A stretch of 64,000 nucleotides of DNA from Lepidostoma basale (GCA_022606425.2 JAHDVF020000992.1:434001-498000), one strand, 5' to 3'; positions 12,401 to 27,400 are shown, counted from the first letter of the stretch. Notes: generated by a model from the letters alone, not told the origin. A program made the numbers and translations.

Positions 12401-15400
12401 CACAATAGATAGGGCGAGAGCGTAAGGGCGGACGCGTGTTGCTTGGCCGAAGGATGCGGTAGTAAGCCCGGAGCAAAGACGGGGTCCTTGTCTCCAGGGG
12501 GCGCTATTCTGCTGCCAGTATACTAGCGCTATAGGTTAGGTAGAGGGGATGGGATTAATTCTCCCAGTCCCACACGATAAAAAGATTTTTACTATTATAT
12601 CTTAAAATACTCTGTAAAACACATGTAATAAATAAGAAATTCCATAATTAATATTTTATTTTATAAAAACACCCGTTTTTTTTTACCTTCATCATCGGAA
12701 GAACATCACAATCTTTAGTTTATCTTATTATTCTTATTCAATGGCTCTACAGCTCAAATTGAGCCTTAACCTCCATCAGTCCTCGCCACTGCCTCCTAGG
12801 CGTTTCAGACCGTCTCCTTCTTCCCGGAAGTCCCTCAAGGATTATCTTTGCTGCACGAGATGACGTCATTTTCTCAACATGTTCAGCCCATCTTAACCTA
12901 CTCAGTCCTCTAGATAGCTTTGGTACTTTATATATGATCTTTTGATAATACCTTAAAAACATGTCGAAATTAATAAACTAAAAATGTATAAAGAAGTGTT
13001 TTAAATAGTCCATTGCTTTGGCTGAAAAACTATGATACTTTAACATTTTATAACTGTTAATGAAAAAAAACTTTGTTTTTTGTATCACAATTGTATTTTA
13101 TTTTACGACAGCTGTTTCATCAACCAATGTTGACATCATCAGGTGTTAATAATATATCAAATGTCAAATTTTCGTGATATTTCGAATCTTTATGTGTATT
13201 TCTTCCTATGGCAATTTGAATAATTTATTTAATATAATTTTGAAGTTCTTGCTGAAATTGAGTTACATACCTAAATATTTTAATTAAGAGGACGGTTAGT
13301 AACTATTTATAGGATAAAATATTAAAGGTGGAAAATATAATAATAATAATAATAAAACAGTTATTAGAAGGAACAATTACACATAGTATAGAGTCAAAAA
13401 CGATGAAAGATAATAAATTAAAAATGATTAACAATAACAGGAAGTACATAGATTACATGTCAATTGATGAAACAGCTGTCGTAAAATAAAATACAATTGT
13501 GATAAAAAAAAACAAAGTTTTTTCATTAACAGAAGTGTTTTAATTAATAAAATTCCATATCACTGTAAAATCATTATGAAAATTGTGTATTATCTAATGA
13601 ACTTAATTATTATATATTTCAGCGGATGACACGGATGACGGAACAAATTTATCTGTTATTGGTTTGACAATTGAAAACATCACCAAAATCAACAACGATT
13701 CACAAGATGATTATAGCATTGCTGAAGATGAAGACTATGATTATAATTACGAATATGATGTGAGGCGGAACACTTCTGATTATACTGAAACTATCAAAAA
13801 TGCCGCCGATTACAATTATGATGACAGCTATGAAAACGATGATACAGATTTTTTCAAAATGCCAAACACAGACATAAAGTACAATGGAACAGCCTCTCCT
13901 CAAAATGATAACACGTCATCTGAAATACAATCAAAAGAAATTACAGCAGATTCAGAAAACTCTACACATTCTCTTGTGGATTCACAAATCGTTAAAGAGC
14001 CTAGCGACACAGAAGTTTCTGGAAACATCACTGAATTTACTACTGTATCCTTGATGCCTGCAGTCGACGTGGATCGCAGAATCGTCTCTAGAATTTTAGA
14101 ATATCCAATAACAAATACAGACACTCTCACCATCACATCGGATAACTTCCCGGATCCTTACCCGATCGATGCGACGATGTACGATTGGACGGTAAAAGTT
14201 GAAGAAACAACCGGTTACGGAATCGAAATGATTGTTAAAACAATAGATTTCGCAAAAGACGATTACCTTCTCATAAGACCTGGTAAGATTAAATGAAATA
14301 ACGCAAAGGTGCTAAGTGATTTAAATACAAAACAAAGAAAAAAAACTGTTTATTTTTAGACGTTTGAACTACATTATATTATTTAATTATTTTTAATAAG
14401 TTGTTTGCCTTTATGTAAATAACACCAATTAGGATCAAAAACTATTTTTTTACTTTTTTGATCTTGGCATCTTTGTAATGTCCAGACCTCAATTTGTATC
14501 TAGATTTTCGTCGCTTTCTTTGCGAAGATTTTGCTGTGATTTGACGTGATTTTTCCGTCATAAAAATTACTTCTTTAAATTACGTTTTTCGTTTATTCCC
14601 TCTGCAATTTAATTTAACAATTATCATTTTACCCTATTTCATTCGATCCATTCAAAGTTCCCAGAGTAATGATATATATTTTTTTCCATTTTTCGTATTT
14701 ATCAAAACCTTTTTAAAATAACTTATCAATCGACATTTTATTGTCACGTGAATTCTACACCAGACCAAAGACAGTGTGACAATCACACTGTCATCGCTGG
14801 GAATCGAACCAGGGATCTTCGGTGTGGCAGTCATTGCACATACCACTCGGTCACAAAGGTCATCAATTATCATTGTAAAATCATAGAATCATTTTTTTGC
14901 TAAAATTAAAGCTTTGTTTTGATTTATATAATTACAAAATTAAATTCTACAAATAGGGTAATTTTTATAAATCTTATATCTTGACATATCGTCACCTGAG
15001 AGTAAGAGGGTTCCAACTAACAAAATTTCACATTTGGATTTTTGTCGTGAAAAGGGTTCTTACTAACCTTATCTATACGTACAATTAAAAAAAACATGTA
15101 ATAGTATCGTCATTTTGATGTTACGAAAAGAATCAAGTTCCATCTGATTATTCAAAACACACGAATTTCTGAAGAAGGAATAATTTACACTTAGAACTTA
15201 ATTATTCCAACTGTCGCCAGAAAATTTACACGCTTCTCGGTAAAAATGTTTCATCTGCTTCAGATGGAAACCTTTTAATCCAAGATACACACCCGAAACC
15301 AACAATTCTTTGACTTCATTTTTCTCAGCTTTTTACTTTTGACAGTTTGAACCTTCTTACTCTCAGGTGACGATATTTTATAACATTTGACGTATTTTAT

Positions 15401-18400
15401 TATCATGAAATATACGTCAATCATTAAAAATATTTTATTTTTAGGTGGTATTGACTTTTTCGAGAGACAAATACTGTTTTCTTGGTACATGAAATCGGAA
15501 AAGAAATACAAACTTCTCCACCTAAACGAACTTTATATATCGTTCGTTGTGGGGAGCAAAACCACGAACGTAAATAAAGGTTTTCGAATTGATCTCAGGA
15601 GACTTGGTAAGTACTTATGATTAATACGTTGATATTTTTTAAATTACCAGGAATTTTATGGGCCAAAATTCACAGATTGGTAGACATTGAAAAACTCGTA
15701 TTTAATACTTTTGAGTTGCGAAAATGGCCGTTCACAATGGAGTTCTAGTCCCAACCCTTATTTATGGAAGCGAAGCATGGAACTGGCAGAAGAAAGATGA
15801 GATCAGAATAAATGCGGTAGAGATGAGGTCCCTAAAAAGTATGTGTGTAGAACGATGTACGACAGAATCTCAAATGCTGATATTAGAAAGGAATGTAGAG
15901 CGAAAGAAGGTATTATGAACAAAATTATGAAAGGATTGCTGCGTTGGTTCGGACATATGGAGAGCATGGATGAAGAATGAATGGTTAAAAAAAGTATACG
16001 TTTACGATGTAAATGGAGTAAGGAGTCGAGGTAGAACGAGGAAAACATGGCATGACCAAATTTATCAAATTTTAAAGGTTGGTCATGTCAGAAGCCGGAA
16101 GAATTGACGTGTGTGTATGACTCGATGTATGAATGTGGAGGAAGCTAGAGATGTATGTCAGGATAGAGTAATATGTGTTAGAGAAGGAGTAGGCAGAAAG
16201 AATGGACTGCCACACTTTTCTTTCCTGACATATTTCTCTCGATTCCTCAACATTCATACATCGTTTTATGCATGCGCGTCGATTGCTATGACTCCTCACG
16301 AGGCCGACATTTTATAATTGATTTATTGGACATTACAGTTACATATATATTTTTTTATCATTCTTTCTTCATTCATTCTTTCATATAATCTAATAGTAAG
16401 GTATGTCAGGATAGAGTGGTGTGGTGGTCCATTCTCTCTGCCTACCCCTGCGGGGAAACGCCGTGATGGTTTGTTGTTGTGGTTGTTAATACTCTTGAAA
16501 ACATACATATAAATAATGTTCATTTATAACCCTCGTGGTTTCTTAATTTGCAATTCAATGGCTTCATTGTCAACAGCCGTCATTTTATAACTAAACCAAA
16601 GTTTAAATACCTTTTTATTTTCCTTTTTTAATAATTTTTTTTTTTTATGTTTCAATCCTAGAGATTGGTTTGGAGCAAATTCTAATATTTTTGCTGGTTT
16701 TTAGGATGCCATTTAGGCCTTCAATGTCTTAGTTTCCCGTTGCTTTTCACATGTTTGTATACAATTGGTCATTTGAACCCAAATATTGTTTTTTAGCTCT
16801 TAATTCCCATGACATGAAATAGGTAGCTAGTGTATCGCCATTTTTATTATGTCACGTGAATTCTACCAGACCAAAGACAGTGTGAGTTTTTTTCACACTG
16901 TTTTCGACGGGAATTTAACCTTCAGTGTGGCTGTCACAGCTCTTAACACTCTGCCACGAAGGCCGTCAATAGTATCAATACTGAAATATATTTAAATATT
17001 TTTTATGGTATTAAAACTAACTAACCATCACGCCGTCTCCCCGAAGGGGTCGGCAGAAAGAAAGGACTGCCACACTTTTCTTTCCCTTAATATCATGATT
17101 TTTTTTTCATTGTAACAAAAAACATAATTTTAGTTTTCTGTTCCAAAATAGAATATGAGAAAAATAGATTTTGTTTATCTATATACCTATATTGATTAAA
17201 ATTTGTCTATATCAAATTGTTAGAAAGAAGTTTTTTATAATATTTCAAAATATATTTTCTTATAACATAAAATAAATTATTGTCCATGATATTTATTTTA
17301 ATAAACTTTTTTTAACTAAAGATTATGTCTTATAACCTGGCAGTAAACCAAGCAAGTCAAACGTTTACCAAATGTCAAAGTAAAATAGATTTTTTTGTTA
17401 ACTACTAGCGACGTCTTTTATACCTTAACAGATAGATGGGACTATAGAGTGTCGTATACAAAAACAATATGAAGTTCAAATATTCTATACAAATATAATT
17501 ATTAGATTAATATTTCAGGTGAGGTAACTACCACGACCGCCCCTACCCCCACGGAACCTCCGCCGGTAACGGTCGCACCCCAGAACGAATCTACCATCTT
17601 CCTCGGCGGTAAGACCCCCTCGCAGTTCCTACTGATATCCGAGGACTTCAAGATGGAGCTAGCCGCCATTTCAGAGAAATACTGCGTTGAAAACAATATC
17701 ACAATCGATGCAGACATCAATGTGTGAGTATTCATTTTGTTTTTTTATACTTCATTGCAGTACAACTCTTACATAGTTTTCGTCCAATTCTATACCAGCA
17801 ACGATTTCCATCCAAAGATATGTCGTAGCTGTCAAAACAAACTCATTTAAATAAATCGTGATACATGATAACAGTTCTTTAAATTTAAACATTTTATAAT
17901 GTTGAAGTATCATAGTGTTTCGGCCAAAACAATTGGTTATCGAAGCAATAAATGCTTCTTCTTCTTCTTCCATCCTGGACAAAGGGCTCCTCCATTTGCT
18001 TCCATGTCACACTCTCCTGTGCAGATAGCATCCCGGTTATTCCGACGTGTCTGTTAAGATCATCCTTCCACCGTAGTTGCGGTCGCCCTGCACTTCTCTT
18101 TGCCGTCCACGGTCTCCAAGTCAGCAGTCTTCTTGTCCACTTTTCATCTGAGATTCTGGCTACGTGACTTGCCCATTGCCATTTTAGAGTAGAGAAACTA
18201 CGAGTGACCCAAAGAGCCATCGAAAGAGCCATGTTAGGAATAAGCCTAAGAGACAGAGTCAGAAACGATACGGTGAGAAAAAAAACAAAGGTCTCTGACA
18301 TCATCCACCGGGTGGCGACTTTAAAATAAATGCTTGTAAGGGCATTATCAACCGATTTTATAGTATACTGACAAAACGAAATTTGTCCTGAACATGTGTT

Positions 18401-21400
18401 ATAAAATAAAAATATAAACATACCATATGTGTATCGTTCAAAATTATTTTTCTCTAAATAGATATGAAAATATTTAAGGAAAACATTTACAATTTAAATG
18501 ACGAAGTTTTCCCGCTGTTTGCTGGAAAATTCGTCGTATTTCCCATGCGTAGCCTCGCGCTCCAGCGGGCATGCGCAATGTGACCCGAAGTTATTTTCAT
18601 CATGCGCCAATTTCCACAACTGTTTCCACTAGGAAGCATTCTTAACCTTAAATAATCCATCCAAATACGTATTCGATTCGGTAAAATCTATTTAAAATAG
18701 ACAACAAGTCTTATAATATAAGATTTGTATTAAAAAGTTATCTGTTTCCCTACAAAGTGTTGCATTTTTTGTGTGTGAGTGAATTTTGATCGCCTGTCAA
18801 GTGACGCATTCTCAGAATTCTTCGCTGCAATTTGGCGCCCATCCAATTCCGTCGTCATTATGACTTTGTTTATAACTCTGAACTGTTTGTGATTGTTATT
18901 ATGCAATCCTGTTCAGACAATGCGGTATATGCAGCATTGCGGCGGGTGGAATATCGATCGGTTCGGAGTGTACTCGGTTCGTTCTAGTAAACACAACTGC
19001 GTTGTTTGCTCGCCGGAAAACTCAGCTTGATATGTTTTACTTTCATTGAAATTTCACATATCTTATAGATTCAATCAAACTCTTACTTCAATGACGCTTA
19101 ATATGAAATAAAACTAGTGTATTTGAAACAATCAAAATGAATATTAATTCAATTTTAAGTGTACTTTATTACGATTGTGAATAAGTGATTCTGTATCAAA
19201 ATGACTGTTAAGTGATTTAAAATTAAGGCAAAATATCGCTAGATTTTGTGATGCGATGTAAAGAGCGTGTGTTTTAAATGAATCGATGTTAAATGTCACA
19301 GAAATCAGCAGAATGATTCCACTGCTTGATAAGAATAATCTCGCCATCAGCGCGATGGTGACCTGCGTCATGCAGGTCATCTTCTTCATCATCGCGGCCG
19401 CCTTCCAGTGCGACAAGCTGACGGACTTCACAGGCGGGGCCAACTTCGTCATCATCGCTCTGATGACCTTCTTTTTGGGGCAGGTTGGCAACCACGCGAA
19501 GTCCTACGACAGCCGCCAGCTGATGGTGACAGTGTTTGTCTGCCTGTGGGGCGCGCGCCTCTCCGGATACTTGCTGTACCGAATAGTACAGATAGGAAGA
19601 GACAAGCAGTTCGAAGATAGAAAGAGCAACATCGTCCGTTTCGGAGTCTTCTACACGTTCCAAGCGTTTTGGGTTTTCATCGTCAGTCTTCCGGTGATAA
19701 TTATTAATTCCCCGCACCACTCCTTTCCGAAAGCTCCTAAGACGATGACCACTTTGGATTCTGCGGGAACAGGCATATTCTTTATCGGATTACTGGCTGA
19801 AACTTACGCGGACCTGCAAAAGTTTTCGTTCAGACAAGACCCGGCCAATATCGGTAAATGGTGTAATGACGGACTATGGAAACTGTCGAGACATCCAAAC
19901 TACTTCGGAGAGATTGTATTGTGGTGGGGAATCTTCATCATTTCTTTAAACGTCATACAAGGGATGGAATGGATCGCGATACTGTCCCCGATATTCACCA
20001 CGCTCATCATTCTTTTCCTTTCTGGGATCCCTCTTCTAGAACGATCTTCGGATGAGAAGCACAAAGACAACCCAGATTACAGATTCTACAAGGCGTCCAC
20101 TTCTCCATTGATTCCGATACCGCCCGCAATCTACGAGGAGGTTCCCAGAACTCTCAAGTTCATATTGTGCTGCGAGTTCCCCATGTACGACTCTACCAAC
20201 GAGAAGACGCCAGCGCCCACCGTGACCGAGTCCACGAGCATATCCATGGTGCAGTCCCAGACATAGCTAGTGCTCAGCAGCCACGACCACGTGGCTGCTG
20301 CTGGCAGGAAAGACTTCCGAGGATCCACGCCGACAGCCTTGTGATACCCCGCGCAACAGACCGTGGTCCAGCTCACCAAGCACAACACCACAGAGGAGAT
20401 CACGATCCACCGGGAGCTGAACAACGAGTACGACAAGTGCCCCGAGTACAAGATGAACGGGGGGCAGCCGAGATATGCTCACGAGGAGAAGACGGAAGAA
20501 AATAGGAATGCAGAACATAATCCTACTAAAATTATAGAAGAAAAATTAGTATAATTCGTAGTCTTCCCACTTTTTGGTGCATAATTTAGTAAGCTATTTT
20601 TTGTTTTTTACAAATATCACATCAAAAATATTTCTTGATTTAATAGAAGTACAATATATTATAGCTATACTGTTATCTGTATATGATAGAGTTTCAAATG
20701 AAAATATAGCAAGTGAATTCAGTGCGAATGAAAGTGTTATGAGCAAAATAATAAATGGCTCATAAAAATGGTTTAGACACGTGGAAAGAATGAATGAAGA
20801 AAGAACAATAAATAAAGGAAGTCCAAGGAAAACGTGACAAGAACAAATCAATCAAATATTGAATGTCGGACACCTGAGAGTCGAAAAAATCGACGTCCGT
20901 ACATGACACGCTGTAGGAATGTTGAGGAAGCGAGAGAAGTATGTCAGGAAAGAACATTGTGGCGGTGGGCGTGATGGTTAGTCAGTTAATTAAATGGGAA
21001 CTTATTATATAGTAATTGTAAAAAATATTAATTGTAATTGTAAACAGCGAGCTGCTGCCATCAGAATTTTAAAAGAAACGAGAATTAATGAAACTGAATA
21101 CATAGAAGTTTATTTGTTATTTTTCGTATTAATTGTTAGTACTTCTAGCAATTTTAACAGTAATTTACAAACATAAACGTACATTCTATTATAAATCAAT
21201 TGTATTTTCCATTTTCATAAGTAATATCTTCTTAGATACAATAATATCCTTCGCTCAATAGCATTTAAATAGCTCACAATTATTTCATAAATCAATGTGT
21301 CAAAATTCTTTGGTTATGTTTACTTGTAATAATGTCGCGTTTAACTATCAAGGTTCATTATATCACAACACCAGATGATAAAATAACAACATTTGTATTT

Positions 21401-24400
21401 AAAAATTCATTTGTAGATATTCAATTATTTTTTTTTTATTGGAATTCTATTAGATAAGTGACAAAATAACTTTTGGTGCCTGCACCTTCGTTTTATACTC
21501 TACACTCCGTCTACAACGATGAAATTGTTTTCTAAGCTACTCTCGGTTCCAAAAGATGAGAGTTCATCACAGGGATAATCACCCTGCATGCTAAATGACT
21601 CCATAAATGAACAAAGAACTTGGCAAAAACGTAAAGACCAGCGATTTAAGGAAACTGGAAATACCTGGAGAATGGAGAGGGATGACCAGGGACAGGAGCC
21701 AGATGAGGAGGCCAAATCCTACGCCGGAATGTTGGGCCAAGAGGAAGTAGAAAAATAACTTATTTCATAAATAATTCACTCTTATTTCAATAGTTATTCT
21801 TTTTAAATTGTGAAAAACTGACATTTCTCGTTAGTGATCATTATTTCATCTGGCCTTCTTATTATTCTTCTTGTTCCTTTTCTATCGAGGGTTGGACAAC
21901 ATCATGGCTATTTCTACTTTTGATACGTCATATCCAAAAATGTATTTTGTGATGAAAATTTTCTGACCAGGATTTTATTATTTTTCCACCAATTTTACCA
22001 TTGCAGCCATTTGTATTTATCGTTTCTCATGATGTGCCCAAAGTATTTCAATTTCCCGCCCTTGATGGTACTGATAAATTATTTTTCTGGTCAATATTCA
22101 AATCAAATCATAAAAATACAAAGTCGTTGAAAGTAAACTTAAACCAAAATGTAACCTTATAATTGTGTGACCATAATGTTTTTTTCTGAGAAAATCAAAA
22201 ACAATTATTTCATAGGTTTTTTTTAACAGATAATAATTGTAGCACAACATATCATGAACACGTTTTATCTGAAACGGTTCTGAAACAAGTTAATTGTTAT
22301 CGTGTAGAAATATTATATTATAAATAATGTATTAATAATTCTTGTTGTAAAATGGGGATGATAAATAATTCCATAGATGTGTTTAAATGTTATGTAACGA
22401 CGTTGTCTTTAATATTGGCAAAAAGTATTAATAATCATCACAATCATAATGTGTTATATTAGTATGTTTACAAAAATATATAATATATTATTAATTATTG
22501 TTATATATCGAAATCATATGTAAATGCATACATATAGTTTTAAAAATAAGTATCTTATAATATAAATTGTTAGCATTGTGATCATTTTTTCTTTGCTTGC
22601 TTGTTGTTTCTTGGTAGTGTTTTTCTTCTATTATACACTGGGAGTTACATATTTTGTCTTGCTAGGACATTTAAAATATTATCAAACGTAAACAAAAAAT
22701 ACAGTAAAGGTAAAAGATATTTAAAAAGTATTATATATTTAGTTCAAATCCACTGATGTTTGTGTCTTTGACCGGTTTCGGTAGCTCGCTGCCATCTTCT
22801 CCAGAAATAAATATACATTTTATGAAGATTTTTTGAAAAAAAAATATTTCATTATTTTCAATGAAGTTTAACCATGAATTTTAAAATAACAACATTTTTT
22901 TTAACGATTTATTCTCTACTACCCCGTTATTAGAATGCACAGTTTATAAAAATATTCTAAACATTTTTATAACAATTAAAAATACATATATAGTGCAAAT
23001 GTATAACAGGAAATGGATAGGATTCAAAATTAAAAATTAAACAGTAGACAGAAAATCGAACCATAATGTTCGTGACTCATATAAGAATTATCTTTCCGTA
23101 TAAATGTTATCTAATCAATTGTCTTGCAATAATTACTAATTTAAAAATAACATTTTAAGAATTTGATGTATTTGAAAAAACATTTTCATAAAGCACGATC
23201 TCAATTTTGTAATTAATAATTTTAATTCATTTATTATTCTTTAAAATATATTTTAATAACCTCTATACGTATCTGAGGAGTTTAAATTATGTATAGAGTT
23301 CTTAATCTCTATTATACAAGTATTATATACTTAATTATTACGTTTTATACTGAAATCCCTTTTTAATGTTGCCATAATGACTTACGTTTTATTTTTAAAA
23401 TTAAGATTATAAAAATACTGTACACAAAACACATTTCATATTTCTTCCAAATCTTCCAGTCTATTCATAACATTTAGGTATTTTCTCATCCTAAATTTTT
23501 TCCCTGTAACGTATTTCACATTCTTCAAAAATGTATTGAACTTTTCCATAACCTAGATGAAAAAAAAAATTGATATGTGTAGTATAATGAATAGATAAGA
23601 TATTGTGAAAATATGTCAATTATAAGTCAGCTTCCTAGGTTGACAATATTAATCTTTGAAACATCATATTCAATGACGTATTTCTTAATATATTTTTTAA
23701 TTTTTTCCTCTTGTATTGTAAAACTCCATCTTAATAATTAATATGAATGAAAACGTCTGTTATGTAATATTATATAAGTTAAATCTCTCCATCCTTAATA
23801 TTTAATTAAATTAAAATAATCAGTACGAATGAAAACGTCTGTTTTCTAGAAGTTTTATTATACTCGTATTTTATGGGAATGACATTTTTCGCCTGTCTAA
23901 GGCATAATCAAATGACATTTGATGACATTCGATAATGCCTTAGACAGGCGAAACATATTATTAACATAAAATATAATAAAACTTCTAGAAAACTTTTGGT
24001 CTGGTGTAGAATTCACGTGACAATAAAATGGCGATAGATTGGCTACCTATCACATGTCACGAGAATCAATATAATAGCTAAAAAAAATTGTATACGGTAA
24101 TTGGGTTCAAACGACCTGTTGTATACATAAAAAAAAAAAACAGATGTTTCATTCGTATTAAGTATTTTATTTCCATTAAATAATTTTAGTCAGAGAATAA
24201 CTGACTAATTAAAGATATTTACGTTATCTTTATTTTATGTTGATATTTACTTTTATAGAAGAATCGACGTGTGTGTATGAATCCCTGTGTATAAACCTAG
24301 AACAGTTGTGTCATGATAGGAGTCCATTTTCTCTGCTCCGGGAAAATGGCGTGATGATTTGTTGTCGTTTTTATATAAAGCCTATTTTTCCCAATCACCT

Positions 24401-27400
24401 ATTATTTTTTATTTACGTGTCAAGTTAAGACATGTAAACAATATATGCGTACAATTTAATTGACATAATTTTAAATTCAGTAAAATTGTTTATAATCGTA
24501 TTAGACTTAAAAAATATCTTGAATTTGGCGTCCTTTAATTTATATACATAATTTTGGTGTAAATAGTAATCATTTTCTGATGTATCCTATATTTTTTTTA
24601 TATATTCATTAAAATAGTTTAAAAATGTAAATATGTGTCAAATAAATGGGAAAACGGGCATTAATCCTATTTTGTATTATGTATATATAAGACATTGAAA
24701 AATGGATTTTGAATTTAATAGCATAACTGCGGAATATTCCAACTAAAAAGTTCGGGTTTCATTGTAAATACTCTTTATAGAATCCTATAGAAGCCTGTTT
24801 GGGGACTTAAAGCTTAATAAATAAATAACATATCTCTTTTGTTTCCAAGATATAAAATAAATTACAATGTGTATTAGTATGTTCTGTGTATTGTATCGTA
24901 ACAACGTATATACAAAATATGTGTAAACTATGGAAATTGCGTGTTTGTTATTAGTATGTAGAGAAAATATAGTGGGAGACAAGTTTTAAAAAATAAAACA
25001 AAACATTTACCATGTACTCGGTGTGCACATCTAACTGAGGCATTTAATATGTTTTAATATATTTTTTATTATTTATCACTACTGTATATTAGATGTTTTG
25101 TTTGTGTGCCATCAATAAATAAATTTACTGCTCGACACATACATCAAAAGCAATATATTTATATTAAACACACTTAAATACAGATAAATTCATAATAAAC
25201 TGTTAAATTAAAAAACTTTGTTTCATGTATCAAAATTCTGTTTTAATTTTTTGCGACAGCTATTTCGCCAACCTATGTTGACATCATCAGGTGTTACAAC
25301 AATATATCAATTGCCAAAAATTCTAGAAAAACTTGACAATTTATATATTGTTGTAACATCTGATGATGTCAACATAGGTTAACGAAACAACTGTCGCGAA
25401 AAGCGAAAAACGAAAATACAATTGTGATACATAAAACAAAGTTTTTTAATTTAACAGTTTATAATGTTAAATTATCATAGTGTTTCGGCCAAAACAATGG
25501 ACTAGATAAATTCCTCCCTTATAATAAATTTCAAGTGTTCTAATTAATTGGAAAGCAAAATTTTAGTGAATATTGCAATTTAATTGTTTTTTTATGTATT
25601 GTTAACTAAAACTGACTTGTCTCTGCTTCTCTCGTGTTATAAAAAACGTACGTTACGTAAAATGTATTATTAATATTAATTTTTCTGAATTTACAACAAT
25701 TGTACTTTAGGCATATTTGATATAAATCCTTTAAAACGAATGCGCAGGCGCAATAGCTATATATAAATATTAGCATATTATACGCGAGTTGTCATTTTGA
25801 AATATTTAAATAATAAGTTTTCAAAAAAATAAATGTATCCAAAGATTAATCTCTGTACAAATTTATAATTTTTTTTTTTTGTAATTCATGAAACTTTTGA
25901 AACAATTAACTCGAATTGGATGGCTAAATATGAATAGAAAATTGAAATCTAATATACACGGATATTGCCGATCTTCGTGGCAGAGTGGCAAGAACTATGA
26001 CTGCCACGCTGAAGGTCCCGGGTTCGATTCCCGGTTATGGCAATGTGATTGTCACACTGTCCTTAGTCTGGTGTAGAATTCACGTAACAGTAAAATGGCA
26101 ATTGATTAGCTGCCTAACATGTCATGAGAATCAATAGTTAAAATGTTGTATGCAGTAATTGGGTTCAAATAACCTTCTTCTTCTTCTTCTTCTTTTAATA
26201 GATCTGATGATCTGTGACACAGAAATCATGACCTGCTGTATGCAAATGTGAAAGGAACGGGAAATTATCACATTAAAAGGCCCAAGTAGCAACCCAAGAA
26301 TCAGCGAAAATGTTTCACTTTATTGCAAACCATTCCCTTAGATTGAAACTAGTGAAACAATCCCTTAAAAATATTGTAATATTTAAAATCATAGAAAAAA
26401 TACATTTCCGAATTAAAAACATACAATAATATAATACATGAATCTATTCTGACAATGTTCTCTCTTGAAACATGTTTTGCATTAAATCACATCTCATTAT
26501 GAGGTGGCCTTCCATATTAAATTTGATTTTTTAAACCCTTTGCACAAGAATGCCGCCACAGAAGCGACATTAACAGTTTGTCGCAATGCTCCAATGTCGC
26601 CATAGAAGCGACAATCCGTGACAAGAAATATACGTCTCATACTGTTTTAAACTAGCAATCATATATGCAGATATAAGTAATAAAAGATTTTGTTAATCTG
26701 ACCAGATATTATGTAATATGACACAACAAAATACATGTTGAGTACAAAAGGTTAAATCACGGATTAGTGTTGTTATCACTAACTCATTCCATCATTCATT
26801 TTACTCCTTTATCCTTAAATACCCTTTCTACTTTTAGTCTTCCAAGCTCCCATTCGCAATAATATTTTCAACGCAAATTAATCAATTATTAACATCTGCG
26901 CAAAATATGTCTTTTTAAATGTATGTTTTTTCCAAATTAAAATTTTATATTATATTATCACATTATTATTTATTATTATGGTTCAAAATTGATTATTAGT
27001 TCTTATTGTAATTAATCCAGGTAAAATATATATATTTTTAATTTAAATGCATTCCTTTGTATTTAACCGATTTTTTAATCTTTCTTTGCTTAGTTTTGCG
27101 TTATATATAATATTTACACCTGAAGATGGAGGTCTCTTCCGAAACATGCCGTGATATTTAATATTTAAGTGGAAAATTAACAGCATTCTTTTTTAATTCC
27201 AAAGTGTATTACAATGGAATTCCACAGTGTTAATGTCTTAACTTTCAATAAATTCATTCTACCATGTTGTACATCTTACCCAAAACGTCACATAAAAATG
27301 AAATTGAAGTTTTGTTCTGCGACTATAATTTTAAAACATACATATTTCTTTAAGGAAATGGATTTTTTATTCTGATAATTAATCAATTGTTTTTTATTTA

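Noticed and set aside
13700..13903. A hydrophobic minus-strand frame resembling membrane segments
   Set aside because: It is simply the antisense of the Asp/Tyr-rich exon 2, where GAT/TAT codons read backwards as Ile/Val.
19289..19720. A 143-codon minus-strand frame over the DUF1295 gene
   Set aside because: It is an antisense by-product of GC-rich coding sequence, with no independent signature.
25966..26045. A tRNA-like sequence with a near-perfect B-box
   Set aside because: It is the head of a SINE: the same head with the same non-tRNA body recurs at 14741, 16745 and 37890, so it is not called as a tRNA gene.
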